DNA of 46,852 nt from Gemmatimonadota bacterium (GCA_012960225.1 DUBS01000056.1:1-46852); one strand, 5' to 3'. Positions 8,540 to 16,609 are shown, counted from the first letter of the stretch. The notes: generated by a model not told the origin, from the sequence alone. Numbers and translations are program-made.

Positions 8540-9984
8540 TATACCGAGTGATTTACACCTTTGCCTTCGTCTTAGGAATGATGTTCACGTCTCAATCTAC
8601 CTCTGCCCAGGTGCTCGTTCACGAACATCCAGCAGAAGAGATCGAGTTCCCGGATTTAGAGTTTGAGCCACCTACAGTGGAGGAGCATGAGGTAGCGGGA
8701 GTGACTGTGCTCTTACTTGAGGATCATACTCTTCCGCTAGCTACCATATATGTACGGCTCAACGGTGGTTACGGATTATTTAGTAGAGATGTGTACGCTG
8801 CAGTTTTAGCCCTACCATCCCTTATACGTTTCGGTGGTACTGAGAGCCTGGCACCCGACTCAGTCGACAAGATCTTAGAATACTATGCCATCCAAACTTC
8901 GTTCGGCAGCGGTGGCGACGTGATCACAGCTACTGCCAATGCGTTAGTCCAACACTTCCCCACCACCATCGATCTCCTCGGTACACTCCTTACAGAACCC
9001 GCCTTTGACTCAAACGAGGTGGAAGTCTGGAGGGGGCGACAAATCGAAAGTGTTCTCAGAAGAGCAGATGACCCAGTTCGACTTGCATACTCTGAGTTTA
9101 ACCACCTTCTCTACGGAGATCACTCAATTGGCTGGGAAATGAATGCAGCTGATCTAGAACCTGGAGATTTATCCCGTGAGCAGCTGCTGGAAGTGCACAG
9201 TCGTATTGTTTGTCGTGACAACCTTATCCTTGGGCTGGCCGGCGATGTTAACTGGTCAGAAGTCGAGCACTTAGTGGAGGGACTGGTTGACCGGATCAAA
9301 CCCTGTTCTGTATCTCTGCCCGAGTCGCCTATCCCGACGATCAGGGATGAACCAGGAATTTATTTGATTGAAAAGAATGTAGAACAAAGCGTGATAGTTA
9401 TGGCGCACGCCACCAATTTAAATCTATCTGACGATCCAGCTTATTTCTCAGCTACGATCGGAAACTCGATCTTAGGCGGGGGAGGCTTCTCAAGCCGCAT
9501 CCTTTCTAGAATCCGGACACAGGAGGGTTTTGCCTACTCGGCAGCTTCTCTGTGGACAATCCCCCGGCGCTACCCTGGCCTTCTTGGCGCAGTAACGAGC
9601 ACCCGTCCCGAGAACGCTGTCCCTGCCATCAAGGCAATCCTTGAGACAATGCAGGGGTTGGTAGACTCGCCCCCCCAACCCTCAGAAGTAACCACGGCAG
9701 TCGATGCAGTTCTGAACGGCTTCGTCTTCAACTTTGAGACGTCCAGCCAAATCCTGTCGCGTATGATGTTCTATCTGAGCGCAGACCTCCCCAGAGATTG
9801 GCTCGAACGATACTTGGCTGGAGTGCAGAGTGTAAGCGCAAATTCTGTACACCACGCTTTTTCCGAGCACATGCAACCAGAAGACATGATGGTGCTAATC
9901 GTCGGAGATACAGAGCGTATGGGAGAAGAATTACTTGCGACCTTAGGCCCGGTAACAATCATGCGTGAAAAAGACTTTCACTAA
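8536..9984 (+). CDS. Periplasmic M16 family protein, non-catalytic partner
   Basis: 482-residue secreted paralogue of the preceding peptidase. The signal peptide ends near STSAQ (about residue 25). The region aligned with the HxxEH zinc motif reads ALPSLIRFGGT, so both histidines and the glutamate are gone and the protein should be inactive as a protease. The C-terminal half keeps the M16 features GGGGFSSRILSRIRTQEGFAY near 315-335, where the substrate-contacting R and Y of active/inactive heterodimers lie. This matches the known M16B arrangement in which one subunit brings zinc and the other the substrate-binding residues. The 4-base overlap with the catalytic gene fits equimolar expression. 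Converges on menG 30 bases downstream. Confidence 0.87.
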   Translation: MIYRVIYTFAFVLGMMFTSQSTSAQVLVHEHPAEEIEFPDLEFEPPTVEEHEVAGVTVLLLEDHTLPLATIYVRLNGGYGLFSRDVYAAVLALPSLIRFGGTESLAPDSVDKILEYYAIQTSFGSGGDVITATANALVQHFPTTIDLLGTLLTEPAFDSNEVEVWRGRQIESVLRRADDPVRLAYSEFNHLLYGDHSIGWEMNAADLEPGDLSREQLLEVHSRIVCRDNLILGLAGDVNWSEVEHLVEGLVDRIKPCSVSLPESPIPTIRDEPGIYLIEKNVEQSVIVMAHATNLNLSDDPAYFSATIGNSILGGGGFSSRILSRIRTQEGFAYSAASLWTIPRRYPGLLGAVTSTRPENAVPAIKAILETMQGLVDSPPQPSEVTTAVDAVLNGFVFNFETSSQILSRMMFYLSADLPRDWLERYLAGVQSVSANSVHHAFSEHMQPEDMMVLIVGDTERMGEELLATLGPVTIMREKDFH

Positions 9985-10014
9985 GAAACTAAATAAATCA
10001 GACTTCTTCTTCTT

Positions 10015-10743
10015 CTAGGCCCTGCCCCAATGGATGGCAGCGATTCCCCCGGTGAGTAAGGTCCAACCCACATCCGAGAAACCGGCTTTCTTGAACTGCA
10101 GACCAAGTTCGTCTGGCGGCGGAAATTCCCCCACAGACTCGGGAAGGTACTGGTATGCCCACGGGTGTCCTGAGACAATGCGACCTATAAAAGGTAGCAC
10201 ACGACGAAAATACAGGAGGTACGCTGCACGCACCAGGGAGTTGGGGGGTAAGGTAAACTCCAGTACCACTAGGATTCTGTCCTTCTTAAGGACACGATGA
10301 AGCTCGCTTAGCCCATGCTCCAAATCAGCGAGATTCCGCACACCAAATCCGACCATAGCACCATCGAAACTGTCATCCGGGAACGGTAATGCTAGGGAAT
10401 TTCCGCACACCGGCCTTATCGGCTCGGAAACTATCTTTCTAGCACCCTGCACCATCATAGGAGAAGCAAAGTCGGTGGCGATTACTTGTCCACAAAAGTC
10501 TGTGCGATCACTGAGTTCAAGGGCAAGATCAAAGGTGCCTGTGCAGGCGTCTAGGAACCTTCCAGATGGCTCCGCTTCCCACCCTAATCGATCCACTGCT
10601 AGCCGGCGCCATACCCGATCTATATTGAGACTCAATACATGGTTCAGCAGGTCATACCGTGGGGCAATCTCCGAGAATATTTGCTTGACCTGCTTGTCTC
10701 GATCGAGACAAGCCTCAGGAACAGATTGCGGAGAATATTGCAT
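10015..10743 (-). CDS. menG: Demethylmenaquinone (ubiquinone-type) C-methyltransferase
   Basis: SAM-dependent methyltransferase of the UbiE/MenG family, 242 residues, performing the C-methylation that finishes menaquinone. The N-terminus carries IFSEIAPRYDLLNHVLSLN, the UbiE signature. Motif I reads FLDACTGTFDLALELS, with Phe where most members have Gly (GTGDLAL). GFGVRNLADLEHGLSELHRV and VVLEFTLP near 130-165 are the other family signatures, and WHYLPESV-like YQYLPESVGEFP is also present. An anaerobic-type or menaquinone respiratory chain suits the act operon elsewhere in the window. Lies 29 bases downstream of mrp on the same strand, probably co-transcribed. Confidence 0.92.
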   Translation of the reverse strand: MQYSPQSVPEACLDRDKQVKQIFSEIAPRYDLLNHVLSLNIDRVWRRLAVDRLGWEAEPSGRFLDACTGTFDLALELSDRTDFCGQVIATDFASPMMVQGARKIVSEPIRPVCGNSLALPFPDDSFDGAMVGFGVRNLADLEHGLSELHRVLKKDRILVVLEFTLPPNSLVRAAYLLYFRRVLPFIGRIVSGHPWAYQYLPESVGEFPPPDELGLQFKKAGFSDVGWTLLTGGIAAIHWGRA

Positions 10744-10772
10744 GAAATGGGAAATCGATAGGACTTAAGTCT

Positions 10773-11879
10773 TTACTGGCCATCTAGGACAGCAAGTCGC
10801 TCGTCAACCGTGTGCATTAGTGATGCTAAAGCCTCACCAGCTCTCGAGTCTGGAGAAGAGACAACCGTGGGTGCCCCTTTGTCACCAGCCTCACGAACCT
10901 GAGGATCCAGTGGGATCTTACCTAAAAATGGTACGTTCATCTCCTTCGCAAGCACCGACCCTCCGCCGGAACCGAAGACGTCAATAACCTCTTCACAATG
11001 AGGGCAGGCCAAGCCGCTCATGTTCTCTACAATACCCAAGACGCGAGTGTTAACTCTTTCGAACATTTTCACCCCTCGGCGAACATCACCAGTAGACACA
11101 TCTTGGGGAGTCGTCACCATAACAGCACCATCTAGTTCAATTGCTTGAACTAAGGAAAGTTGGGCGTCTCCGGTGCCTGGGGGCATGTCCACAACCATGA
11201 TATCTAGAGGTCCCCACTCAACCTGTTCTAGGAACTGTTTCAGGATTCCTGAAACCAATGGGCCCCGCATGATAGCTGGCTGTTCCTTGTCTAGTAGGAA
11301 CCCCAGACTCATCAGTCTCACACCGTGCGCCTCTAGGGGCTCAATGAGTTCGTTACCCTTTGCTCCGGTAACGTTAGGTCGACGGTCCACACCGAACATC
11401 AAAGGAATGTTAGGTCCATAAATATCAGCGTCTAATAGACCAACAGAACGTCCGGACCTTGCGAATGAACAGGCTAAGTTAGCTGCCACCATTGATTTAC
11501 CGACTCCACCCTTGCCGGAACTAATGGCAATCACCTGCTTGACCGATGAGAGTATACCCGGCTTAGGTGTCGGAGCTGGTACAGAACCAGGCTGAAGCCC
11601 TCCCTGACGCCCAGTGTCTCCGGCAGGTGCCATTTGTGGTAATTGGACATCAATCTTGACTTCAGATACTCCTTCAACAGCCTCGCAAGCTAAACGTGCA
11701 GTTCTTACCAGATCAGGGGGATCATCCGGTCGAAGAAGAAATTGAAAGCGGACAAGACCATTCGGATCAAATTCTAGTCCCTGAACGTGACCTCCAGCCA
11801 CAAGGTCTCGGTTCGTTCCCGGATGCTTGATGCGTGACAATTCAGACATCACTGTGCGCCGAACTTTGTCAGAATTCAT
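10773..11879 (-). CDS. mrp: Mrp/ApbC-type iron-sulfur cluster carrier ATPase
   Basis: P-loop NTPase of 368 residues that binds and delivers Fe-S clusters. Residues 1-85 form an MIP18/DUF59 domain, followed by a Pro/Gly-rich linker (about 85-110). The deviant Walker A SGKGGVGKS is at 121-129, DMPPGTGDAQ near 231 is the Walker B/switch region, and C292/C295 (ACPHC) is the CxxC pair that holds the bridging cluster in the homodimer. The start at ATG 11879 is not supported by a good ribosome-binding site; an in-frame ATG at 11849 is an alternative. Neighbouring menG on the same strand gives no specific functional link. Confidence 0.93.
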   Translation of the reverse strand: MNSDKVRRTVMSELSRIKHPGTNRDLVAGGHVQGLEFDPNGLVRFQFLLRPDDPPDLVRTARLACEAVEGVSEVKIDVQLPQMAPAGDTGRQGGLQPGSVPAPTPKPGILSSVKQVIAISSGKGGVGKSMVAANLACSFARSGRSVGLLDADIYGPNIPLMFGVDRRPNVTGAKGNELIEPLEAHGVRLMSLGFLLDKEQPAIMRGPLVSGILKQFLEQVEWGPLDIMVVDMPPGTGDAQLSLVQAIELDGAVMVTTPQDVSTGDVRRGVKMFERVNTRVLGIVENMSGLACPHCEEVIDVFGSGGGSVLAKEMNVPFLGKIPLDPQVREAGDKGAPTVVSSPDSRAGEALASLMHTVDERLAVLDGQ

Positions 11880-11952
11880 TGGTTTTAGTTGAGGTCGAAA
11901 GGCTTTTTCTAGATTGCCACCATGTGAATCTTGTTCTGGAATCCAGAGAGAT

Positions 11953-12014
11953 CACTCAAGAGCCTAGTTCCGGACTGGCCTTTTTGCTTTCCCCTAGAAT
12001 TCACCACTCAAGAG
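11953..12014 (+). repeat. Direct repeat CACTCAAGAG (two copies)
   Basis: CACTCAAGAG occurs at 11953-11962 and 12005-12014, both followed closely by TAG, spaced 52 bases start to start. The ACTCAA core recurs at 12114-12119 as one arm of a palindrome. Repeated half-sites in one leader suggest a regulator-binding region, but this is inference. Confidence 0.5.
11962..11985 (+). terminator. Terminator-like hairpin in the P5CDH leader (proximal)
   Basis: GCC-T-AGT pairs with ACTGGC around TCCGG (6 pairs with one bulge), followed by CTTTTT. It faces the plus strand, where no gene ends, so it could be an attenuator or end a small RNA. The stem is short. Confidence 0.35.
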
Positions 12015-12101
12015 TTAGATCGGTATGAAAGATAGCACGGAGTTTCTGTCATTACAGGGCTGAGTTTAGTTGCATTCGCCTGTGATGAAGCTAAGATAGT
12101 T

Positions 12102-12119
12102 TTGAGTTACCTGACTCAA
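12102..12119. promoter_or_regulatory. Perfect inverted repeat TTGAGT-6-ACTCAA
   Basis: Six-base arms, six-base spacer TACCTG. It could be an operator or the first arm of an antiterminator, since it directly precedes the T-run hairpin at 12123-12170. It shares its ACTCAA half with the upstream direct repeats. Confidence 0.4.
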
Positions 12120-12122
12120 CTG

Positions 12123-12170
12123 GGTCGCTCTTCCGGGTGGGACAATGCGTTGTTTGCCCGACCTTTTTTT
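12123..12170 (+). terminator. Terminator-like hairpin with T7 tract in the P5CDH leader (distal)
   Basis: GGTCG (12123-12127) pairs with CGACC (12159-12163); inside, ACAA/TTGT closes a TGCG loop, and CGGG (12134-12137) can alternatively pair with CCCG (12157-12160). Seven Ts follow at 12164-12170. This looks like an intrinsic terminator reading towards the P5CDH gene, hence an attenuator candidate. The ATG at 12145, which would give the longest ORF, lies inside the hairpin, which argues for a downstream translation start. Confidence 0.5.
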
Positions 12171-12234
12171 CGTTGGGCTCGTTATGAATGAGTATGACGG
12201 ATTGCCCGCCCAGAGAAACGACTCGTCAACCCAA

Positions 12235-13872
12235 ATGACTGTAATGAACGGCAACCCCACTATACCTACGCCTGTAAACGAACCAATACTTACATATGCT
12301 CCGGGAACACTTGAGCGCGCCGAACTCCAGACAGAATTAGAGGTTCAGTCGACCACTCTAGTTGATATCCCTCTGGTGATCGGTGGTGAGGAGATTAGGA
12401 CTGGAAATACAAGCAATGTCGTGATGCCCCATGCACATAGTCACGTTCTCGCAACCGTCCACCAAGCAGGAAAAGAAGAGATTGGTCAGGCAGTTTCGGC
12501 AGCGGCAGCAGCTCACCACGAATGGTCCACAACCCGCTGGGAAGATAGGGCAACGATCTTCCTGCGAGCGGCAGACCTTCTCGCAGGTCCATGGCGCCAG
12601 AAACTGAACGCCGCAACCATGCTGGGACAAAGCAAGAATGCCTTTCAAGCAGAGATCGATTCAGCATGTGAGATCATCGACTTTTTTCGGTTCGCGGCCC
12701 ACTTCGCAGAACGTATCTATGGGATGCAACCGCTTTCTGAGCGGGGTGTTTGGAACCGCGCAGAATATCGCGCGCTAGAAGGATTCATATATGCGGTTAC
12801 CCCGTTCAATTTCACCGCCATCGGTGCTAATCTGAGTGGCACTCCGGCCATGATGGGGAACACGGTAGTTTGGAAGCCCGGCCGCACTTCAATGCTATCC
12901 AATTATTACGTGCTGAAACTCCTGGAAGAAGCTGGGTTACCGGCCGGTGTTATCAATTTTGTTGCAGGAGATGCAGGATTAATTACGTCTGAATTGCTTA
13001 CTCAGAAGGAACTCGCCGGCGTCCATTTCACAGGGTCGACAGCGGTCTTCAACAGCTTCTGGAAAACGATCGGTGGGAATATCGGAGGATATAAATCATA
13101 CCCTAGAATAGTTGGAGAAACGGGAGGAAAAAACTTCATCGTCGTACACCCAAGCGCGGAACTTGATGCAGTAAAAACTGCAATCATCAGAGGAGCTTTT
13201 GAGTACCAAGGCCAGAAGTGTAGCGCTGCCTCTCGAGCGTATGTGCCCGCAAGCCTATGGAAGGATCTGGAAGGACCCCTCATAGAGGAGACCGAGTCTC
13301 TTACAATGGGTGACCCTAGAGACTTCACGAATTTCATGAATGCCGTGATCGACCAAAAGGCATACGACAAGATTACTAGCTATATAGACCAAGCTAAGAA
13401 ATCGAATGAAGCTGAGGTGATTACCGGTGGTGCCTACGATGATTCGGAAGGTTGGTTCATACGGCCAACAATCATCCGGGCCAAGAAGCCGGACTATATT
13501 TCGATGTGCGATGAAATCTTCGGTCCAGTGATCTCAATCTTTGTATACAATGATGGGGATTGGGCGAAAACCCTTCAGTTAGTGGATTCAACATCTCCGT
13601 ATGCATTGACCGGAGCCGTGTTCGCGAAGGACATCCGTGCAATGCGAGAAGCCCGTGATACACTGAGGAATTCAGCTGGTAACTTCTACATCAATGACAA
13701 ACCAACGGGTGCGGTGGTGGGCCAGCAGCCATTTGGAGGTGGCAGAGCCTCTGGAACGAACGATAAGGCGGGATCAATAATGAACCTACTCAGGTGGGTG
13801 AGTGCCCGTTCTATAAAGGAAACTTTTGTTCCGCCATTAGATTACAGATACCCATTCATGGATGATGAGTAG
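12235..13872 (+). CDS. L-glutamate gamma-semialdehyde (delta-1-pyrroline-5-carboxylate) dehydrogenase
   Basis: Aldehyde dehydrogenase that oxidises glutamate semialdehyde to glutamate with NAD in proline catabolism. From ATG 12235 it is 545 residues, the length of stand-alone P5C dehydrogenases of the eukaryotic/Gemmatimonadota type. The N-terminal NEPILTYAPGTLERAEL is diagnostic. Catalytic cysteine is about residue 329 in YQGQKCSAASR, the general-base glutamate about 295 in VGETGGKN, and FTGSTAVF is the cofactor loop near 265. Possible starts are 12145, 12184, 12235 and 12244; none has a strong ribosome-binding site, and 12145 lies within a terminator-like hairpin. No proline dehydrogenase gene is adjacent. 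Confidence 0.93.
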   Translation: MTVMNGNPTIPTPVNEPILTYAPGTLERAELQTELEVQSTTLVDIPLVIGGEEIRTGNTSNVVMPHAHSHVLATVHQAGKEEIGQAVSAAAAAHHEWSTTRWEDRATIFLRAADLLAGPWRQKLNAATMLGQSKNAFQAEIDSACEIIDFFRFAAHFAERIYGMQPLSERGVWNRAEYRALEGFIYAVTPFNFTAIGANLSGTPAMMGNTVVWKPGRTSMLSNYYVLKLLEEAGLPAGVINFVAGDAGLITSELLTQKELAGVHFTGSTAVFNSFWKTIGGNIGGYKSYPRIVGETGGKNFIVVHPSAELDAVKTAIIRGAFEYQGQKCSAASRAYVPASLWKDLEGPLIEETESLTMGDPRDFTNFMNAVIDQKAYDKITSYIDQAKKSNEAEVITGGAYDDSEGWFIRPTIIRAKKPDYISMCDEIFGPVISIFVYNDGDWAKTLQLVDSTSPYALTGAVFAKDIRAMREARDTLRNSAGNFYINDKPTGAVVGQQPFGGGRASGTNDKAGSIMNLLRWVSARSIKETFVPPLDYRYPFMDDE

Positions 13873-13953
13873 GAAGCGTTCTGCGGGATGACCAGTAGTA
13901 CACCTTCTGAGAATACCCATTGGCCAAGAAGAGCACTCAAGCAAAATGGCGAC

Positions 13954-15135
13954 TTATAGTCGGATTGCCTCGAGAGCTTGAGCGAAATCAATTATCAAGT
14001 CATCAATCGCTTCAATTCCAACGCTGATCCGTACGAAGCCATCCGGTATTCCCCAAGCATCCCGCTCCGTGGCGGTCAACCCTGCATGAGAAGTGTAGCG
14101 AGGCTGTGAGACAAGCGTTTCGACCCCACCGAGGCTTGGAGCGGCAGTCACTAGCTCTAGCTTACCTATGAAGTGGTCCGCCGCGGCTCCACCTCCCTCA
14201 AGTACAATACTGACCATCCCACCCCAACCGACCATTAGTTCTGAAGCCAATACGTGGTCAGGGTGTGTAGCAAGCCCAGGATAGATGACCGTCTGAATTC
14301 CAGCTTGTTCGCTCAGCCATGTTGCTAGTAAAAGAGCGTTCTCATTATGACGGGTCATCCTTGCATCCAAGGTCCGGATTCCTCTGTCGAGAAGCCAGGC
14401 CGCATGTGGATCAAGCACTGGTCCATAGAGGCGAGACATTAGGGTAACCTGATTGATGACATCTTCTGAACCAGCAACTGCACCAGCTATCAAGTCGGAG
14501 TGGCCACTCAAATACTTTGTGGCACTATGGATCACAACATCGATACCTGAATCGGATGGCCGGAAGTTCACCGGACTACCAAACGTAGCATCGCAAGTCA
14601 GCGTGATGCCCTTCTCTTTTGCTAGCTGTGCTATGGGTCGAGGATCGAAGAAGCGCAACGTCGGGTTTGTTGGTAACTCGATATGGATGATCTGAGTCTC
14701 AGGACGGAGAGCTTTTCGCCAACCCTGATCTACGTCCGGGTCGACGAAGGTCGTCTCTATGCCCCGCCTTGGTAACTCATCTAGAAGTAGAGATCGAGTC
14801 GCGCCATACAGGTGGGATGATGCTACGATGTGATCACCTGCCTCCGTAAGAGCCAGAAACACCATAGCTGTAGCAGCCATTCCACTGCCCAGCACAATTC
14901 CTGATTCCGTTCCCTCAAGGGCGGCAATTTTTTGCCCAACTTCAAGCTGATTTGGGTTGTTGCCATAACGGCTATATAGGAGATCTCCATCTTCCGGTTT
15001 GGCCCAGTGAAATGTCGCGCTCTGAACGATTGGTGATACCACTGGGCTACCCGGGATTCTGCCCCCGGGTGATCTACCATGTATACCTACGGTAGCTGCT
15101 CGGTTAGGTCTGTCTTGATTCTCTTTATCCGACAT
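13954..15135 (-). CDS. Second Cys/Met-metabolism PLP enzyme (cystathionine synthase/lyase-like)
   Basis: 393-residue PLP enzyme, paralogue of the one at 3491-4654. Schiff-base lysine is K207 in HSATKYLSGHSDLIAG; SRYGNNPNQLEV near 55-66 corresponds to the tyrosine/arginine phosphate-contact segment but with NNPN in place of the usual NPT. LYGATRS near 109 again lacks the methionine gamma-lyase cysteine. GGVETLVSQPRYTSH near 345 is the family's substrate-carboxylate region. It is 23 bases downstream of the DUF4325 gene and may be the last gene of the lepA-led operon. Exact reaction (gamma-synthase, gamma-lyase, O-acylhomoserine sulfhydrylase) is unresolved. Confidence 0.85.
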   Translation of the reverse strand: MSDKENQDRPNRAATVGIHGRSPGGRIPGSPVVSPIVQSATFHWAKPEDGDLLYSRYGNNPNQLEVGQKIAALEGTESGIVLGSGMAATAMVFLALTEAGDHIVASSHLYGATRSLLLDELPRRGIETTFVDPDVDQGWRKALRPETQIIHIELPTNPTLRFFDPRPIAQLAKEKGITLTCDATFGSPVNFRPSDSGIDVVIHSATKYLSGHSDLIAGAVAGSEDVINQVTLMSRLYGPVLDPHAAWLLDRGIRTLDARMTRHNENALLLATWLSEQAGIQTVIYPGLATHPDHVLASELMVGWGGMVSIVLEGGGAAADHFIGKLELVTAAPSLGGVETLVSQPRYTSHAGLTATERDAWGIPDGFVRISVGIEAIDDLIIDFAQALEAIRL

Positions 15136-15158
15136 ACTGGGTTTCCGGGATCCTGATT

Positions 15159-15731
15159 CTAAAGGGGATTATCGACGAGCTGACTAAGTGCATGGTACCG
15201 GCCAGATATTGGGTTTTGAAATACGATCCTACGCTTCCGGAGCCGACCCAGTACATCATCCAAAATCGGTTCAGGGAACACTCGCTCAAAATCTTCGCGA
15301 ACGAGTGGTCCTTCCGTCTCTAAGAGTTGCCAGACTCTAGTGTCATAAGCCTCAATCACACCGAGGAGTTCACGAACACCAGTATCAGTTTCAGCAACAG
15401 CTACCAGTGCCTGTCGCTCCAAAACGACTTGAATCTGATCACGGTGGGATTCGCGAACTCCGCGAAACATAAAAAATGCCTCAGGACTGTCGGGTTTAAG
15501 ATATCCCTGGAGAAGCTTGGCTATCACTTCGTCTGCGCAAGAGAAATCCAAGATCGTGACGTCAGATAAGTCGATAATGGAAAGAGACTGTACTCCCGTA
15601 CTAGCCATCTGAGCCTCGATCGCCAATCGGACGGCACGTCCCGTTGGCCGAGTAACAAGATGAGAGTGCAGGGAGGTTACCGTCTTACTAACCAGCACCC
15701 CAACATCGATCGTTAGTGGGGTCAAATCCAT
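15159..15731 (-). CDS. STAS-like DUF4325 domain protein with C-terminal winged-helix-like region
   Basis: 190 residues. The N-terminal ~100 residues resemble the STAS-like DUF4325 family: a helix-strand pattern ending IIDLSDVTILDFSCADEVI (52-70), which parallels the anti-anti-sigma DSSG loop and keeps a serine at S64. The remaining residues (about 125-185) look like a small winged-helix domain (VWQLLETEGPLVREDFE, DDVLGRLRKRRIVF). Its ATG overlaps the stop of the upstream STAS-ATPase gene by one base (TAATG), so the two are translated together. By analogy with partner switching, S64 may be phosphorylated by that ATPase; this is inference. No experimental function known to me. Confidence 0.7.
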   Translation of the reverse strand: MDLTPLTIDVGVLVSKTVTSLHSHLVTRPTGRAVRLAIEAQMASTGVQSLSIIDLSDVTILDFSCADEVIAKLLQGYLKPDSPEAFFMFRGVRESHRDQIQVVLERQALVAVAETDTGVRELLGVIEAYDTRVWQLLETEGPLVREDFERVFPEPILDDVLGRLRKRRIVFQNPISGRYHALSQLVDNPL

Positions 15732-16609
15732 TATTTAACTGCTGGTAAAATGATGCTGATTTGGGCTCCCGGGAACGACTTGAGACCATCAACGACTGGG
15801 TCAGCGATGTCCCACTCTGGAACTTGGGCAATTCGGGCAGTACCACTCCGGATTGTAATTGAGCCGTCCCACCGCTGGACTTGACGCCTAATTTGTTGAA
15901 TGCCCTGCCCCCGTCCCGAATCAGGGAAACGCGTAAATCCATGAAGAAATGCGGCCTCCAACGCCGTAGAATCCCCCCATCGATCCCCGTAACGAGCTGC
16001 GTGCTCATCACTGAGCGAATGACGGAATCCTCGGCCTATATCCATCACAGTGATCACGACAACATAACGGCCTAAACGCTTGGTCCAATTATATGCCTGC
16101 ACGGCAACCCAACCCGGACCTTCAGCATGTTCTACTATATTCTGGCAAACTTCGGAGAGAATCACTGAGAATTGAACAACTGAGGTTGCCGGGTAACCCA
16201 GTCTCGAAGCTAGTACATTCCCGGCTCGTTTCTGAACCTCATCAATAACTGTGTGCACATCTGCATTGGCAGTTATTGATGTGATTTCCAGGAGCACGTC
16301 TGACAATCTAGATACTCGTTTCGGCACCCGACCCAATAGCTCAAAAATTCCAGTAGCTTCATGGAAGAAGCCCATCCTACTGAGGTACCCAAGCACATCA
16401 GAGTTATCTGGAAGCTGGAGTCTTGGACTTCCACCTTGTTTCTTGACCACGGCCCCTGCTGCAAGCAGTGCAACCATGCCATTGGGATCTATCCAACGAA
16501 CATGACGCGCATCAAAAAGCATGCGCTCGATCCCCACCTGACCTACCGTATCGAGAACTTGGTCAACGGCCTGGTGGTCAAGCTCAGTTGGAACTGAGAA
16601 AACGTTCAT
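15731..16609 (-). CDS. STAS domain fused to GHKL/HATPase (anti-sigma-like) domain
   Basis: 292 residues. Residues 1-95 are a STAS-type fold (FDARHVRWIDPNGMVALLAA, 32-51) in which the usual phosphoserine loop DSSG is DPNG, so this STAS cannot be phosphorylated at the standard site. Residues 105-292 are a Bergerat ATP-binding domain: N-box SEVCQNIVEHAE with N157, G1 box DIGRG at 190-194, G2 box GRGQGI at 232-237. This is the architecture of RsbW/SpoIIAB-like serine kinases, but fused to its own STAS module. Coupled by a 4-base overlap to the upstream PfkB kinase and by a 1-base overlap to the DUF4325 protein. Probable signalling switch; target unknown. Confidence 0.8.
   Translation of the reverse strand: MNVFSVPTELDHQAVDQVLDTVGQVGIERMLFDARHVRWIDPNGMVALLAAGAVVKKQGGSPRLQLPDNSDVLGYLSRMGFFHEATGIFELLGRVPKRVSRLSDVLLEITSITANADVHTVIDEVQKRAGNVLASRLGYPATSVVQFSVILSEVCQNIVEHAEGPGWVAVQAYNWTKRLGRYVVVITVMDIGRGFRHSLSDEHAARYGDRWGDSTALEAAFLHGFTRFPDSGRGQGIQQIRRQVQRWDGSITIRSGTARIAQVPEWDIADPVVDGLKSFPGAQISIILPAVK

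Larger units (their letters stand above)
11880..12234. other. Divergent intergenic region, structured leader of the P5C dehydrogenase gene
   Basis: 355 bases between the mrp start (minus) and the preferred P5CDH start (plus). No convincing protein gene. It holds two terminator-like hairpins facing the plus-strand gene (11962-11985 and 12123-12170), a direct repeat CACTCAAGAG at 11953-11962 and 12005-12014, and a perfect inverted repeat TTGAGT/ACTCAA at 12102-12119 built on the same ACTCAA core. An 11-codon ORF (ATG at 12024) is present but has no clear ribosome-binding site or proline/glutamate bias. Confidence 0.6.
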
